Source: Peromyscus leucopus (taxonomy: Eukaryota; Chordata; Mammalia; Rodentia; Cricetidae). From it: 64,000 bases of DNA. Shown piece by piece: positions 21,826 through 34,005 of the stretch. The position numbers and the translations under genes are program-made. The stretch covers positions 31,454,504 through 31,518,503 of the forward strand of contig NC_051075.1 in the NCBI RefSeq assembly GCF_004664715.2. The letters are read 5' to 3'. Every line of letters begins with the position of its first letter. The stretch's first letter is position 1. The notes beneath the pieces are model-generated. The model did not search any database, was not told the DNA's origin, and worked only from the letters and a program-made list of their open reading frames with translations.

Positions 21826-23280
21826 GGGAACACTCCTCCATTGCTTGTGGGAGTGCAAATTTGTATTGCCACTTAGAAAATCAATGTGTAAGTTTCTGAG
21901 AAAACTGGGAATCAAAGTACTACAAGGCCCAGCTATATCACTCTTGGGCATATACCCAAAGGATGTTAAATCATGCTACAAGGACACTTGCTCAGCTCTA
22001 CTCATAGCAGCTTTATTTCTAATAGCCAGAACCTTGAAACAATCTTCATGTCCCTCAACCAAGGAATGGATAAAGAAAATGTGATACATTTAGACAATGG
22101 AGTATTACTCAGCTGTTAAAAAATAAAACATCATAAAATTTGCAGGCAAATAGATGAAAGTAGAAAAAAATCCTGAGTGAGGTAATCCAGACCCATAAAG
22201 ACAAACATGGCATATACTCATTCAAAGAGGATATTAGATATAAAATAAAGGACAACTATGCTATAATTTACAGACACAGAAAGATTAGGTAACAAGATGA
22301 ATTTCGGGGTAGGGGGATATGCCCAGATCTCCCTAGGAATGGGAAATGGAATAGATTTTTTGAGTGGACTGTAGGCTGATGAAGATGGGAATATGAGCGA
22401 TCAGGTTCAGAGGGTGGGAAGATTATGAAAGAGAGTACTTTTGGGGTCAGGGGAAAATCTGGCACAAGGGTATCTCCCATGAGTTTAAAAGGATGACCTC
22501 AGCTAAGGCAGACTCCTAGCAATATCAAATGTGTAGCCTGAACTGGTCATCTTCTGTGACAAGGAAGACCTCAAGTAGAGGGGTAGGAAACCATCCAAGC
22601 CACTTAACTTTCAGTCTACAGTCAGTCCAGTCTAAGAGATGTGCTGGAGTAAGGGTGGCCTAGAGATTGAGGGAGTGGCTAACCAATAACTGGTCTAGCC
22701 TAAAACTTATGCCAGGAGAGTAAGCCCACCCATGACACTGCCTGGAGCACCAACACCCACAAGTTGGGTGATTCAGAGATGGGGGATAGACCCAATCACA
22801 ACTGGAGGGGAAAAAAGTCAATGTAATGATGCCTAACAATATTCTGCTATACTCAAAGATTGGTGCCTAGACCACTTGTCATCAAAGAGGCTTGACCCAT
22901 CAACTGATGGAAACAAATGCAGACCCACAGCAAAACATTAGGCTGAGCTTGCAGAATCCTGTAGAAGAGAGGGAAAATGATTGTAGGAGACAGAGACATC
23001 AAGAATACCACAAAACACCCACAAAATAAACTAACCTGGGCTCATAGGGGCTCACAGAGACTGAATGACAAACAGTGAGCCTTCATGGGACTTAATTCGG
23101 CCCTCTGCACATATGTGCCAGTTGTGCAGCTTGGTCCTCTTGTGGAACCCCTAACAGTGGGAGCAGGGGCTGTCTCTGACTCATTTACTGGCTTTTGAAA
23201 CACTACTCTTCATGTTGGGTCACCTTGCTTAGGCTTAATGCAAATGGAGGTGCTTAGTCTTATTGCAACTTAATATGTCT

Positions 23281-23456
23281 TTTTTCTTTTCTTTTTTTTA
23301 TTAGGTTTTTTGAGATAGGGTTTCTCTGTGTAGCTTTGCGCCTTTCCTGGATCTTGCTCTGTTCACCAGGCTGCCCTTGAATTCACAGATATTCCACCTG
23401 GCTCTGCCTCCCGAGTGCTGGGATTAAAGGCGTGCGCCACCACCGCCCAGCTCATG
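23281..23456 (-). mobile_element. B1 SINE in the L1 3' UTR
   Basis: Poly(T) left end, GGTTTCTCTGTGTAGCTTTG, GAGTGCTGGGATTAAAGGCG and head GCGCCACCACCGCCCAGC. ATGT[C]TTTT on the left and CATGTTTTT on the right are a probable TSD. Confidence 0.93.
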
Positions 23457-23601
23457 TTTTTCGATATCCATGGAAAACCTGCCCTTTCCTGAGCAGAAAT
23501 AAAAGAGGAGTAGATTTAGGGATGACAACTGGAGAAAGGAGTGTGAGGAAGGGACTAGAAGAAAAGGAGGGAGGGGAACTGCATTGGGATGTAAAAGTAA
23601 T

Positions 23602-23628
23602 TAATTAATTAATTAATTAATTAATTAA
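23602..23628. repeat. (TTAA/AATT)n tract at L1 tail
   Basis: About six TTAA units in the L1 3' tail, evidently expanded from it. Confidence 0.9.
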
Positions 23629-23640
23629 AAAAATATATGA

Positions 23641-24270
23641 CATAAAAAATAAAAAATGGAATGACCATAGGCACAATAGCCTTGTATTACTTAGTATTTA
23701 AAAACTCCTCATGATAGATGTGGTATTTTTTAATAAATTACTAAGTATATAAATCATTTTAAGTTAATTTCTTATAACAGGACCAATAAATAATCCATAA
23801 ATTCAAAGTTCTAGTGTCTGTTTAATGTATTTTTCTTTAAGCATAGTTAGTTCCTTGGATGATGAATTCTTTCAGAAGGATATTCTCTTATGTCTTTCCA
23901 TATTTAACACCTACCTAGCATGATCCAAATATCCCTTAGGGTACTCAATCAAATTCATTTAAACAACTAATTAAGTTTGAAAAATAAGTGAAATAAATGG
24001 GAAAAAATTTTAATAATAAAACTCTTATAGATATATGATCATTTGCACCAACAGCTTCGTTTTACAAGTTTGCTTTTAAACAGAATTCTTAGGGAGTATA
24101 AAAGATACTTTATTTGGAAAATTTAATATATGTAAAATATACATATTATATATAGTACATTCTTTGATAAATCATTAATAGGAAAAATTATATATGAAAA
24201 ATAACATTTGACTACATTTTCATATAGATCATCATATCAAACATCTTTTAACATAAGATTTAGTCAGATA
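23641..24270. other. Unassigned AT-rich sequence
   Basis: No coding or repeat identity recognised. Confidence 0.5.
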
Positions 24271-24274
24271 TACT

Positions 24275-24480
24275 CTATGCTTATGAGTACTGGTCTCCAT
24301 GTGTGTATGTGCACCATATGTGTGCCCAGTGCCTACAAAAGCCAGAAGACGGTGGCCGATACCTTGGAATTAGTTAAAGATTGTTGTGAACTAACGTGTG
24401 GCTTCTGGAAACTTAATCCAGGTTCTCTGCAAGACCAGCAAGTGCCCTCAACTATTGAGTCATATCTTCTGCCACAGTAC
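24275..24480 (-). mobile_element. tRNA-derived SINE (B3-like)
   Basis: GTGTGTATGTGCACCATATG, AAAGCCAGAAGACGGTGG and CAGGTTCTCTGCAAGACCAG are an inverted B3-type SINE, moderately diverged. Confidence 0.8.
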
Positions 24481-24855
24481 AAAACTGACTTACTATAATT
24501 CAATAGTCAACAAGAATACATTACTAATTATATGTCATATACCACAATTTTCAATATATTATTCTTCTACATAAGTTTTAGATTTAGTCAATTTCAGTAG
24601 TTAAATATGTATGGACATATTCTATGTACATTGATTTCTCTCTTCAAAAAATGTGACAAATTTTCCTATCAGATTTTCACATGTATTTCATTGTTGTTTG
24701 AATTATTGAAAACTATTAAAGAGAATGAAGTTCCTCAAGTTCTTTAAATATTTTTAATAAGTCTTGGAGATTTTAGAATACTGTAAACTCATTAGTGTTA
24801 TACATGAAATCTTTCCCCATCTGTGGAGAAAAGAATGCTTTGTAGAAAATGGTGC
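24481..24855. other. Unassigned AT-rich sequence
   Basis: No coding frame or known repeat seen. Confidence 0.5.
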
Positions 24856-25400
24856 TTTTTTAGTTAGTTTTTGTATTATTTAAAACAATTTTTAAATTTA
24901 AATATATTTTAAAAATATTCGCCGGGCGGTGGTGGCGCATGCCTTTAATCCCAGCACTCGGGAGGCAGAGCCAGGCGGATCTCTGTGAGTTCGAGGCCAG
25001 CCTGGACTACCAAGTGAGTTCCAGGAAAAGGCGCAAAGCTACCCAGAGAAACCCTGTCTCGAAAAAAACAAAAAAAACAAACAAAACAAAAAAAAAAATT
25101 CTTCCCCTCCCCCAAGTTCTTCCAGATCCTCCCTTCCTCCCTATCCACTCAACTTTAAGTTCTTTCTAAAAAAATTAATAAATGAAACAAAAATATAATA
25201 ATTAATTTCTTAATCTAATCAATTAATCTAATTAATCTCCACAAAAAACAGAACAAAATAACCCCACCAAAAAAATCATATCAAATACAAGCACACAAAA
25301 ACCTGTATACTACAATATGTGCTGGTGTACTACTCCTGAACATGAAGCCTGCTCCCAGTGTCACTTCATTGGAGAAAACTGGAAAATGGAGATTTTTTTA
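24856..25400 (-). mobile_element. L1 3' UTR remnant interrupted by B1
   Basis: After the B1, CTTCCCCTCCCCCAAGTTCT, an A-rich middle, TGAAGCCTGCTCCCAG and CATTGGAGAAAACTGG follow the inverted order of a rodent L1 3' region also seen at 33.5-34.0 kb. Confidence 0.6.
24920..25098 (+). mobile_element. B1 SINE, full length
   Basis: Head GCCGGGCGGTGGTGGCGCAT, standard body and an A-rich tail with C interruptions. Little diverged from the other cricetid-type B1 copies here. Confidence 0.95.
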
Positions 25401-26034
25401 ATTGGGCCGTATGATTCATTTAACATCCTAAGCAGAGTAATTGGTACACAATTTGCAATAAATCAATGTATTGATTGTTATTAATATTGTTTAAGCTTAC
25501 AATATATTTTGATTATTAAACTTTTACCTAGTGTAGAGGCAAGTCAGTAAGACTGCATGATTCTCTCCTGAAAGAGTCCAGATGGAGGTAAATTATCCAG
25601 ATTAAGTTAACCTAGTTGCTCAAGGGCTTTGGATATGCATACGCATGCATTTATAACTTTGGCATTCATGATGATGTTGCTATAATCTGCTTGGCTGGAA
25701 AAGGTGAAACTCACTGGCAGGCGTCTGCTGTGCTCTCTTGCAATTTACAATGGCAACTAACATCTAAAAGGCAAGTACTTTCCTTTAACAACTCATTCTC
25801 AGTTAAACAATTCATCACCTCCAGCTAAATTCTAGTTGTCAGAACATAGCAACAGGATCCTTATTTACTAGGATTTCTAGGAGATGGAGTCTCTGAGTTG
25901 CTGTCTATATGCTTAGAACTTTGGGCATTATTATGGAGGGAAAAAAGAAAAGAGATAGATATTAGGAAACAGTTGTTAGGCTTTAACACAGTCCATCCTT
26001 CTAAACAAGCAAGTATCTGCAAATACACCTCATA
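25401..26034. other. Unassigned, partly non-repetitive
   Basis: About 25560-25860 looks unique (GC somewhat higher than the surroundings). A 70-codon frame there has no recognisable domain. No splice-bounded exon can be argued. Confidence 0.4.
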
Positions 26035-26035
26035 A

Positions 26036-26085
26036 CATACACACACAGACACACAAGCACACATGTACACAACACACACAACACA

Positions 26086-26132
<47 letters not shown>
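26036..26132. repeat. (CA)n microsatellite
   Basis: Interrupted CA sequence followed by an uninterrupted run of about 20 units (26088-26129). Confidence 0.96.
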
Positions 26133-26134
<2 letters not shown>

Positions 26135-26775
26135 TCATATGAGTGTGTATGTATTCACCCCTTCCAAAAGAAATAATTTCAACATGTCATATGTATTTTT
26201 AAACCCACGATTTCTTGGCAATAGGCAGAAGTCCAGTAGTTTCAACTAGTTCTGTATATACCAAGTCTGATTTCTCTGATTTTTATAAACTAAAGCCTGT
26301 TTTTCTTTTTTATTTTTCTGGTTTACACACAACAAATTTACAATACTGATATTAGATCTATTCAACCTCAATAAAAATGCTCAACCCGAAATCATGCATT
26401 TTGGAATGAGAGTATGAGGATGAGGGTAAGTTCAGCCACTTTTCCATAGCAGTTATTAAATTCTGAATGGCAGGAAATATGAGACCTCTCCGACTTGACA
26501 TATACACTTTATTAAGAGTGAGTCCTTTTGTTTGTTTTTTAAACAAACAAACATGTCCATGTCTGTTGTCCTTTTTTGTCTATGGCTTTGTCTTCTAGGA
26601 TGCTCTTTCCCAGTTATTATCCTAAATGCCTACATCAAATGGCATAAAAATCCACAATCTCATTGGCAGCAACTAAAATATACAAACTTATGAGTACCAA
26701 TTGCAGGCCCAGAGCTTCCAATGTGCTTTACAAGTTAAGGAGTCTTGGGTATCTAGATAGTATGTCTGCTTAATT
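26133..26775. other. Unassigned sequence
   Basis: No supported gene or repeat. Confidence 0.45.
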
Positions 26776-26776
26776 T

Positions 26777-26818
26777 GGTGGTGATGGTGGTGGTGGTGGT
26801 GGTGGTGGTGTGTGTGTA
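26777..26818. repeat. (GGT)n then (GT)n microsatellite
   Basis: GGTGGTGATGG start, then about eight GGT units passing into GTGTGTGT. Confidence 0.93.
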
Positions 26819-28180
26819 TAATTTGTTTTTATTTGGATATTTTCATAATTTGATCATACTTATTCTTTATCACATTCTTTTATCCTCCCTTACGTGCCTG
26901 TTGATCCCCCCAATTTTTCAAAACTATTGATATTTTTAGCAGAAAAACTGAGTTGTCTCTGGAGTATTCATACTCAGTCATTATAGGATAAATGTAGCAG
27001 ATAAATAAATTAATTCTAAGTCTCTCATTTATATGGTCACCTTTCAGCTTGTGTCATTCTTTAGCAACTTAGTAAAAATTAACTTGTGGCTATGAATGTA
27101 TTCATAGGGAGTGCTAAATATTTTTTCTGGTAAAAGACATAAAAATGATGGTCTTTGAGAAATGAACTGTGCATACCCATTTAAATCTGACTGTTAGGAA
27201 TAAAAAAAAATCAGTATGTGTTGTTACTATGATATTGAGAGAAGATATTTTCACCACCACCACACTGTCATTTCTACACTATAAATTATATAACATTGAG
27301 AACCATTAGGTTTGGGTTGCAAATTATGGATTCCCTTAGTGGGGTGAAGCTGAACTATTTGTAAAACATAAAACTGCCAAAGATGTTCATGAATGGCGCT
27401 CTTGAAAATCACAGGATGGTTAATTTTAATTGTCCTTCTATTTTCTCATGATGATAATCATATTATGAACGTTAGTAAAATGACTGTATTATTAGTGCTA
27501 TAAAAATGTAGTTTTAAAGGCTAGACAGACTAACCAAAGGTTAATTATTTTCCTCAGTTTCTGGATGCTATATATTAGGTATTAAAAAAAAATTTGAGTT
27601 TCATCTTTCTGGACAGCTAGTAGCTGTTATTCTTCTTCCTCCAAGTTCAAATTCTATTCCTTCTATAAAGAAATGTTATATGGAGTGGGAGGGGCACTTT
27701 CAGTGCAGGAAGTAACTATTAGTAAGTAGTAGAAGAAAGGGGCTCATAGTGAAAATGTGAGAACAGAGGCTCCATTTGGTAGGAAAGGTAAGGGCTGGCA
27801 CAGCATGGCCTGAGATGCTTAGGAAGATCAATAAGAGGCTTGATAACTCAATGTGAGTTGACCACACTAAACAGGGAAGAACAACAACACTCAGAGCCAG
27901 TGGCCATGACTCAGCTAACAACCACCAGTGCCTCCAAGAACACATACGGGGTGCTACTGTCGTTTCTGGGATCTTTGCCTAAAAGTCAGATAATTTTAAC
28001 AAACTAAGTAAAGATGGCTTCTAAGAAAGCCTCCACCTGTTTCAGGAAAAAAAAAACAGACTATATTATGACATAGATAGGGATTTAACTAATAACAGCA
28101 ACTACTTCTTGGAAGCCAAGAGGATCAAAGAAAATTTTATATAATTAGAAGCAAATAAGATACAAACAAGGTTGGTGGGT
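26819..28180. other. Unassigned sequence
   Basis: Non-coding by frame inspection. 27590-27960 has the look of an old LTR or repeat (purine-rich, mixed composition), but neither ends nor a TSD can be set. Confidence 0.4.
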
Positions 28181-28189
28181 CATAATGCT

Positions 28190-28640
28190 AGCCAAATGAT
28201 CAACTAGTAGATTGTCAAGGTAAATAATTAGTAAAGCAAGAATCAGATATGAACAGAAAGGGCTTCAACCACACCTAACCAGGTAGTGAGTACAAGAATC
28301 ATGCATGATCATTTCCATAGTTGAGCCAGAGGAGAAATACATAAAGCATATGGACCCTTGATTGGCTTGGTCCATTGGACTAGCCAATCATGTGGTACTG
28401 GCTCCAGCTTTTGCTCAGTTTCTGTCATGATCTTATAAAATCACCTACACAAGAATGGCTTTTTCTTCTCCTAGAAATTTCTCCCACTTCTGAAAGTCTC
28501 CCACCTCTCCTTGATGCCTTGTTATTTTCTGAAATTCTTATTAATAAATCAAGTTTCTACTTTGCATGATTCCATAAACATCTGCTTCTTTGATTTTTGC
28601 TGACTGGAGACAAAAAGTCATGACATTGTCCAAAGCTCTT
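28190..28640 (+). mobile_element. Probable ERV LTR
   Basis: CCAAT-like motifs (CATTGGACTAGCCAATCATG), TATA-like CTTATAAAATC near 28432 and AATAAATC near 28543 lie in LTR order and spacing on the plus strand. Both ends are uncertain, no TSD is seen and the family is unknown. Confidence 0.45.
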
Positions 28641-28924
28641 CTTTGGTGACTGTGAAAATCTTATACCCTAGGTCTTTGGATAAAAGATAGTTGGATAGAG
28701 AAAAGTCCTGTTGTGCTCAAAACCTTGAATCATTTTTAGACTGTCCTATTTCTATTAAATTTCCACTTTCTGTGCTTATTCATTAATTAATGTCTTATGG
28801 GGTAATATTTAACTATAGTACATTATGTGATAAAGTCCCATCCCCCTCTTTTTCCTTACTGCATTTCTCCAAGTGTTCCTTGGCCAGGAGAAATCTTCTT
28901 AAGTAGAATTTCCTTTTAATTTAT

Positions 28925-29115
28925 TATGAATCTATATGTATGTGTTTCTGTGTCAATGTGCGCACATGCGTAAGTGAAGGTATGTCAACCATTGTACTTT
29001 CACAGCTCTCAGAAGAGGACTTTGGGTGTACTCCTTTATTAATCTTTCTGTATATTCCTAGTTAGGGTCTCTCCATGAACCTGAGGATAAATGTTCCTTG
29101 GCTGGGTTATAGGAA
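28925..29115 (-). mobile_element. B4-like SINE
   Basis: TGTGTTTCTGTGTCAATGTG tail side, then GTTAGGGTCTCTCCATGAAC and TTCCTTGGCTGGGTTATAGG, fit an inverted, diverged B4-type SINE. Confidence 0.55.
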
Positions 29116-29242
29116 CTAGTATGGGCACAGCTTTCACAAGTCATCAACCACCCATGCTGAGGAAAGATTTCCAGCAATCTTACTGCTTTTGAGTCATCCA
29201 TGTTCCTCTAAGCATACCTTTCCCCCTTTAAGAAACACTGAT

Positions 29243-29398
29243 CCAGGTGGTGGTGGTGCATGTCTTTAATCTGAGCACTCCAGTGGCAAAGGCAGGCAGA
29301 TCTCTTTGAGTTTGAGGCCAGCCTGGTCTACAGAGCAAGATTCAGGACAAGCACCAAAACTATATGGGGAAACCCTGTCTTGAAAAACAAAAACAAAC

Positions 29399-29436
<38 letters not shown>

Positions 29437-29540
29437 GAAGGAAGGAAGGAAGGAAGGAAGGAAGGAAGGAAGGAAGGAAGGAAGGAAGGAAGGAAGGAAG
29501 AAAAGAAGAAAGAGAAAAAAGGAAGAAAAAAAAGAAAGAA
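29243..29540 (+). mobile_element. B1 SINE with AAAG/GGAA microsatellite tail
   Basis: The diverged B1 body (29243-29395) ends in a tail that has become (AAAG)n (29401-29435) and then about 16 uninterrupted GGAA units (29436-29500). AGAAACACTGAT before and AGAAAGACTGAT after are a likely TSD. Confidence 0.9.
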
Positions 29541-29880
29541 AGACTGATTCACTAAGATAGACATGGGCAGATCATATTTTTTGTACCCTCAATATCCTGT
29601 TTTAAATGAATAGATATCTGCTCATATCTTCCCAGAAAAAAGTACTGCAACATTGAAGGGTAAGATTCTCACATATATTTCTAACCAAATATATCTCCAA
29701 TATCCTAGTGTTTCTATTTAAGCAGGCTTCACCCTCAAATTTTTATACAATGGCCTCATACTCAGTGATTCTGCCATTTATTGTCTGCCCTAAGTCTTTA
29801 TCTATGAGGAGTCTTGATCTTATATTTTCCATGTCTTTAAAATCTATATCACATGCACAATGTTTTCAAGTTTTGTTGCC
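29541..29880. other. Unassigned sequence
   Basis: No recognised feature; the solo LTR at 29887 interrupts it, and the sequence resumes at 30268. Confidence 0.45.
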
Positions 29881-29886
29881 AGCTCA

Positions 29887-30261
29887 TGCTGTGGAATGTT
29901 CTGTATGGCAAATGTGTGGCTCTTATTGGTTAATACATAAAACACTGATTGGCCAGTAGCCAGGCAGGAAGTATAGGCGGGGCTAACAGAGAGGAGAACT
30001 GAAGGAACAGGAAGGCAGAGGGGGAGACTGCAGCCACCGCCAGGACAAGGAAGATGTAAGGTACCAGTAAGCCATGAGCCATGTGGCAAAGTATCGATTA
30101 ATAGAAATATGCTGAATATAAGAGTAAGAGCTAGACAATGATAGACCTGAGCTAATGGCCAAGCAGTTTAAATAATATAAGCATCTGTATGTTTATTTTA
30201 TATGTGGGCTAAGGGACTGCTGGGCCTTGGCAGGACATGGACAGAAAACTCTCAAGCTACA
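29887..30261 (+). mobile_element. Solo LTR, class II-like, clean ends
   Basis: A 375-bp LTR starts TGCTGTGGAATG and ends AGCTACA, flanked by a perfect 6-bp TSD AGCTCA (29881-29886, 30262-30267). The body (CACTGATTGGCCAGTAGCCA, CAGGCAGGAAGTATAGGCGG) is related to the LTRs of the 53-55.8 kb element, read from its minus strand. Confidence 0.92.
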
Positions 30262-30267
30262 AGCTCA

Positions 30268-32059
30268 TGATAGAGAGTCTGATGGATAAGAGGTTGACCT
30301 CAGAACTCCTTTTTATGTGCATCACAGGAAATTTTGCTGCAATAATTTTTATCTCTGTCAATTATAGTTGTTTTTTCAGCACCAGCCAGAATACTATCTT
30401 GTCTTAGAATTTTTTTCTGCCCAACAAAAGCTGTCTCTAAATTTAACTTCAATAAGATTATCAGGGAATGGACATAAGGAAGCCAGATTTTAGGCTAAAC
30501 TAGAGCATTACCATCCCTAACTCAGTTTTTTATAAAGTCTTTGTTGCTCTCTGAAACCTCATGAGTCAACCTCAACAAACTTCTCTTATTGTTACTGTTT
30601 TTCAAGTTCTCAACAAAATGGTCCATTCCTCTTGCAACATGCAATGGTTTATATATCCTCAAATACCACATTCATTCAGGTTTAATACTTACATATTAAA
30701 TGCTTGCTAATAAAACTCCAAATAATACATAGTCCAAGGTATTTTTCATTTGCTAGGTTTAGGTTTGTTATTGAACACTAAATTTTTACCAATGCCTGTC
30801 TAACCTTGAGATGTTACTGTCTCTGTCTACTTTGAGCTGAATTCAAAACATGAGTTTTATGAGATTACACTGCTCTTTTCTTGGTTTCCAAGGCCAGGTA
30901 CAAGCGATATATCAAATAGCCTGTGTGATTTTTTTTTGACAAGGTTGAATTTGAATTCAGAAAGTTAATGCTAAAATCTATAGGTATTTTTCCGGCCACG
31001 CACTCTAAGGTTGTGTGTAGAGTATGCACCACTGATTCAGAAAGCAGCAGTGCTCTGGTAAACATGTCAGCTTGTGCCAGATATGCTTCCTCTGTCATCA
31101 CTGCTTTAAAATACCATAACGTTCAGCTGTTCAGCCACCAAATGCCAAAAACCAATTGGTTTGTGTCCGATCTTTTGATTTTCTAAATAGGAACCATCTC
31201 TAAGTGCAAATGCAATAAAGATCAAATCATCTTTTGAAACTATTGTTGGTGGAAAGAATATCCTGAAAACTTTAAGAGGTTCAGGATCTAGAATTACATT
31301 TTTCTACCCATTAAATATGTGAAAGACAAAGTGAAAAAATGTATGCTTAAAATAATATTTATGTGGCATATATTATTTTCCCCTCAATGTTACTTAGCTG
31401 CTCTGGAACCATGGATACAAGCATGGTTATATATAAAGTCTTAGAACATATCTATAGTTCCTTTTATTTTACAGTGAATCATGTGAAAGGTAAATTGATT
31501 CTATTAATGCAACCTGTGTTCTATCAGGGGATGAGCAGATATTAGCAATGTAAATTCTTACCAAGTATATGGTGCAGTTATAGAGACCTAAAGTAGGGAA
31601 CTGGACTTACTGTATGGTTTTGAAATAAATTTTAACTTGATTAACAAATAGACATCCCTGCCTCCTACAATTTGATTCGAATCTGGGGTCTTTCACCCAT
31701 AGCACTGCTATCTATAATTATTTACTGTGGCAGAACCCTGAATACAGCTTTTGTCCAGTTACATATTTGTAGAATCTGAAATACAACCATCTATCAGAAG
31801 CTTACTCCAACACACCAAACAGCAATTATCTGCTTATTTGTGACACTCCATATTAATTTCCTTCTATTTTCTGGTACAATCTCAAGGATATTTGCTCTTT
31901 GAAAGGGGTCTATTTTGGACCATGCCATCTATTCTAGTGATGCTGGAGATAAAAGGTTGACCATATTCTTTCAGAAAAATTTATGATTTTCTATCTACAC
32001 ATTTTAGGACAGTCCAAGAGCTTTCATAATGATAGATTTTGATTCAGATGGATAATTTT

Positions 32060-32060
<1 letters not shown>
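30268..32060. other. Unassigned, mostly non-repetitive
   Basis: No gene evidence. The 30950-31200 stretch, with ATAACGTTCAGCTGTTCAGC, is of average GC and unique-looking. Short frames on both strands there are uninformative. Confidence 0.4.
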
Positions 32061-32061
<1 letters not shown>

Positions 32062-32095
<34 letters not shown>

Positions 32096-32128
32096 ATATA
32101 TAAATACACACACATATATATATATATT
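32062..32128. repeat. (TA)n / (CA)n tract
   Basis: About 15 TA units, a short spacer, CACACA and further TA units. Confidence 0.94.
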
Positions 32129-32329
32129 CTTGATATATTTATATGTCCCTTAATCACCAAAACAGATAAGATAATATAATTTTTGGAGAAATAATAGCAT
32201 ATTCAGTAAATTATATTTGGAAAATAGCATATCTATATGCAGAAGAATGAAAGCAGACCCCTATGTCTGTTCAGTTACAAAAATATCCTCAACTCATAAT
32301 ATGTTAGGTAAATATTAGACTTGAATCCA

Positions 32330-33310
32330 TGAAATGACAAGAATGGGAAATAGAAAAATGTTTCAGGATATTTGAAATGGTAAGGGATATCTGAAGAGTA
32401 CCACACAAGCTTAGGAAACAATAGAAAAAATGGATTTACTTCAAGTAAAACCTCTTAGAGTAGAGGACGACACAATGTATTGGTTGAAGAGACAACTACA
32501 GAATGGAGAAAATATTGACACATGAATTTGGCAAATGATTGATATCCATGATGTATAAGGAACTTCAAAGACTGAACAACCACCAAAATAAAAATCCAAA
32601 ATAAAAATTGGACAAAAGCCAGGCAGTGGTAGCACACGCCTTTAATCCAAGCACTCAGGAGGCAGAGGCAGGCGGATCTCTGTGAGTTTGAGGCCAACCT
32701 GGCTACAGAGTAAGTTCCAGGAAAGGCACCAAAGCTGCACACAGAAACCCTATCTCAAAAATCCAAACCAAATGAAAACAAAACAAAACAAAACTGGACA
32801 ACAGTTGGAGCAGACTCAAAAATAAAATAGGTTCATGGTCAATAGATATATGAAAATGTGCTTAGCATAGCAGTAGGACTACCATGTGGAACATAAATAT
32901 TGCTCCTGGATATACAGATGTTTACAGATGAATTATATAAACTCACAGGCTTAGTCTAGCCTATTCACTAAATAAATGAACTTAATGGTCCATCAGTGAA
33001 TAGACAGATAAATGTGGCAATATACAAAACATTACTCATCCCTCCAAATTAAGTCCTTTCATTTACAACAACATAGCAGAGCTAAAAATCATCATGCAAA
33101 GTCAAATAAAGCAGGTCAAACAAGGTATCATCTCATTGTTATATGGAATCAAAACAACTAATCTCATAGAAGTTCATAGTGGAACTGCAGCTATTATTGG
33201 TCAGAAAGTGTGTGGGGAATGGGAGGATGGGGAAATGTTTATTAACGAGTATTGAGCTATAGTTTAAAGAAATTCTACTGTGATATTGCATATTATGGTA
33301 CTACAGATAA
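32330..33310 (+). mobile_element. Ancient L1 (L1M-like), split by B1
   Basis: GAATGGAGAAAATATTGACA and a TGATATCCATGATGTATAAG segment correspond to ORF2. Text near 33090-33310 (ATCTCATTGTTATATGGAAT, CTCATAGAAGTTCATAGTGG) follows the old mammalian L1 3' region. Heavy divergence fits great age. Confidence 0.7.
32616..32789 (+). mobile_element. B1 SINE
   Basis: Complete B1 with an A-rich tail. TSD AAAATTGGACAA (32604-32615) and AAAACTGGACAA (32790-32801), one change; it sits inside the ancient L1. Confidence 0.94.
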
Positions 33311-33499
33311 CAATAATGTATTTCACGGGCTTAGTAGACACAACTAGAAACTTTTTCTTTAAATAAGTGAAAGTTCCAGGAGATGGATATATTTAATCTA
33401 ATTATACAATATATAAATTTATTAATATATTAGCTTAATATATCTATAATTTTCTTTTAAAAGTTCTCAATAAATATATTAAATAACAATTGGGTAGAT

Positions 33500-33689
33500 T
33501 TTATTTTTATTTCTTCTTTTTGTATTGAAAGTTTAGACAATATATCACAATCAAGCTTTTCCACTTCTCCTCCTAGGTCCTCCCCAGCTCCCCACCCACT
33601 CAGTTCTATGCTCCATTTCTCTTTCTTTGTAGAAAACAAACAAGCAATATTTTTAAGAATTAAACAAACCAGAATAAAACACAGCAAAC

Positions 33690-33730
<41 letters not shown>

Positions 33731-34005
33731 CCTATAGAACCACGAAGTTGGATATCACATTTAAAAGGAAAATACCAGTAAGATTTAAAAGAAAGAAAAG
33801 TTCAAATAAAGCAATATGAGAATCAAAAATCTACCACTGGGCTCATTTTATGTTGACTATCTATTGTTGGACATGGAGCCTACCCAAAGTGTGGTTTATA
33901 TATTCAATGAGCCTCCTCTGGAGAAAAGTATGATTTCCTTTATAAATGGCTATCAATTAAAGAATACTTTGGGTAACAATAAATTCATTACAAAAGAGCT
34001 ACTTA
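33500..34005 (-). mobile_element. L1 3' UTR remnant with (CA)n
   Basis: Starts with TTTTATTTTTATTTCTTCTT, then CTTCTCCTCCTAGGTCCTCC. A (CA)20 tract lies at about 33690-33729. Further on are GACATGGAGCCTACCCAAAG, GCCTCCTCTGGAGAAAAGT and GGCTATCAATTAAAGAATAC, the inverted order of a rodent L1 3' region. Confidence 0.65.

Larger units (their letters stand above)
20265..23640 (+). mobile_element. L1 (ORF2 3' part and 3' UTR) with three nested insertions
   Basis: L1 ORF2 sequence runs 20265-20662, resumes 21136-21421 and again 21826-22230. It is followed by a long 3' UTR (22230-23640) ending in G-rich text and an AATT tract. Two solo LTRs (20669-21129, 21422-21825) and a B1 (about 23281-23456) interrupt it. 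Reading across the gaps restores the order of other L1s in the window. ORF2 is riddled with stops, so the copy is old; the 5' end is truncated. Confidence 0.9.

Noticed and set aside
21668..22084. 138-codon frame
   Set aside because: A chance fusion of LTR sequence with L1 ORF2 text across an insertion junction.
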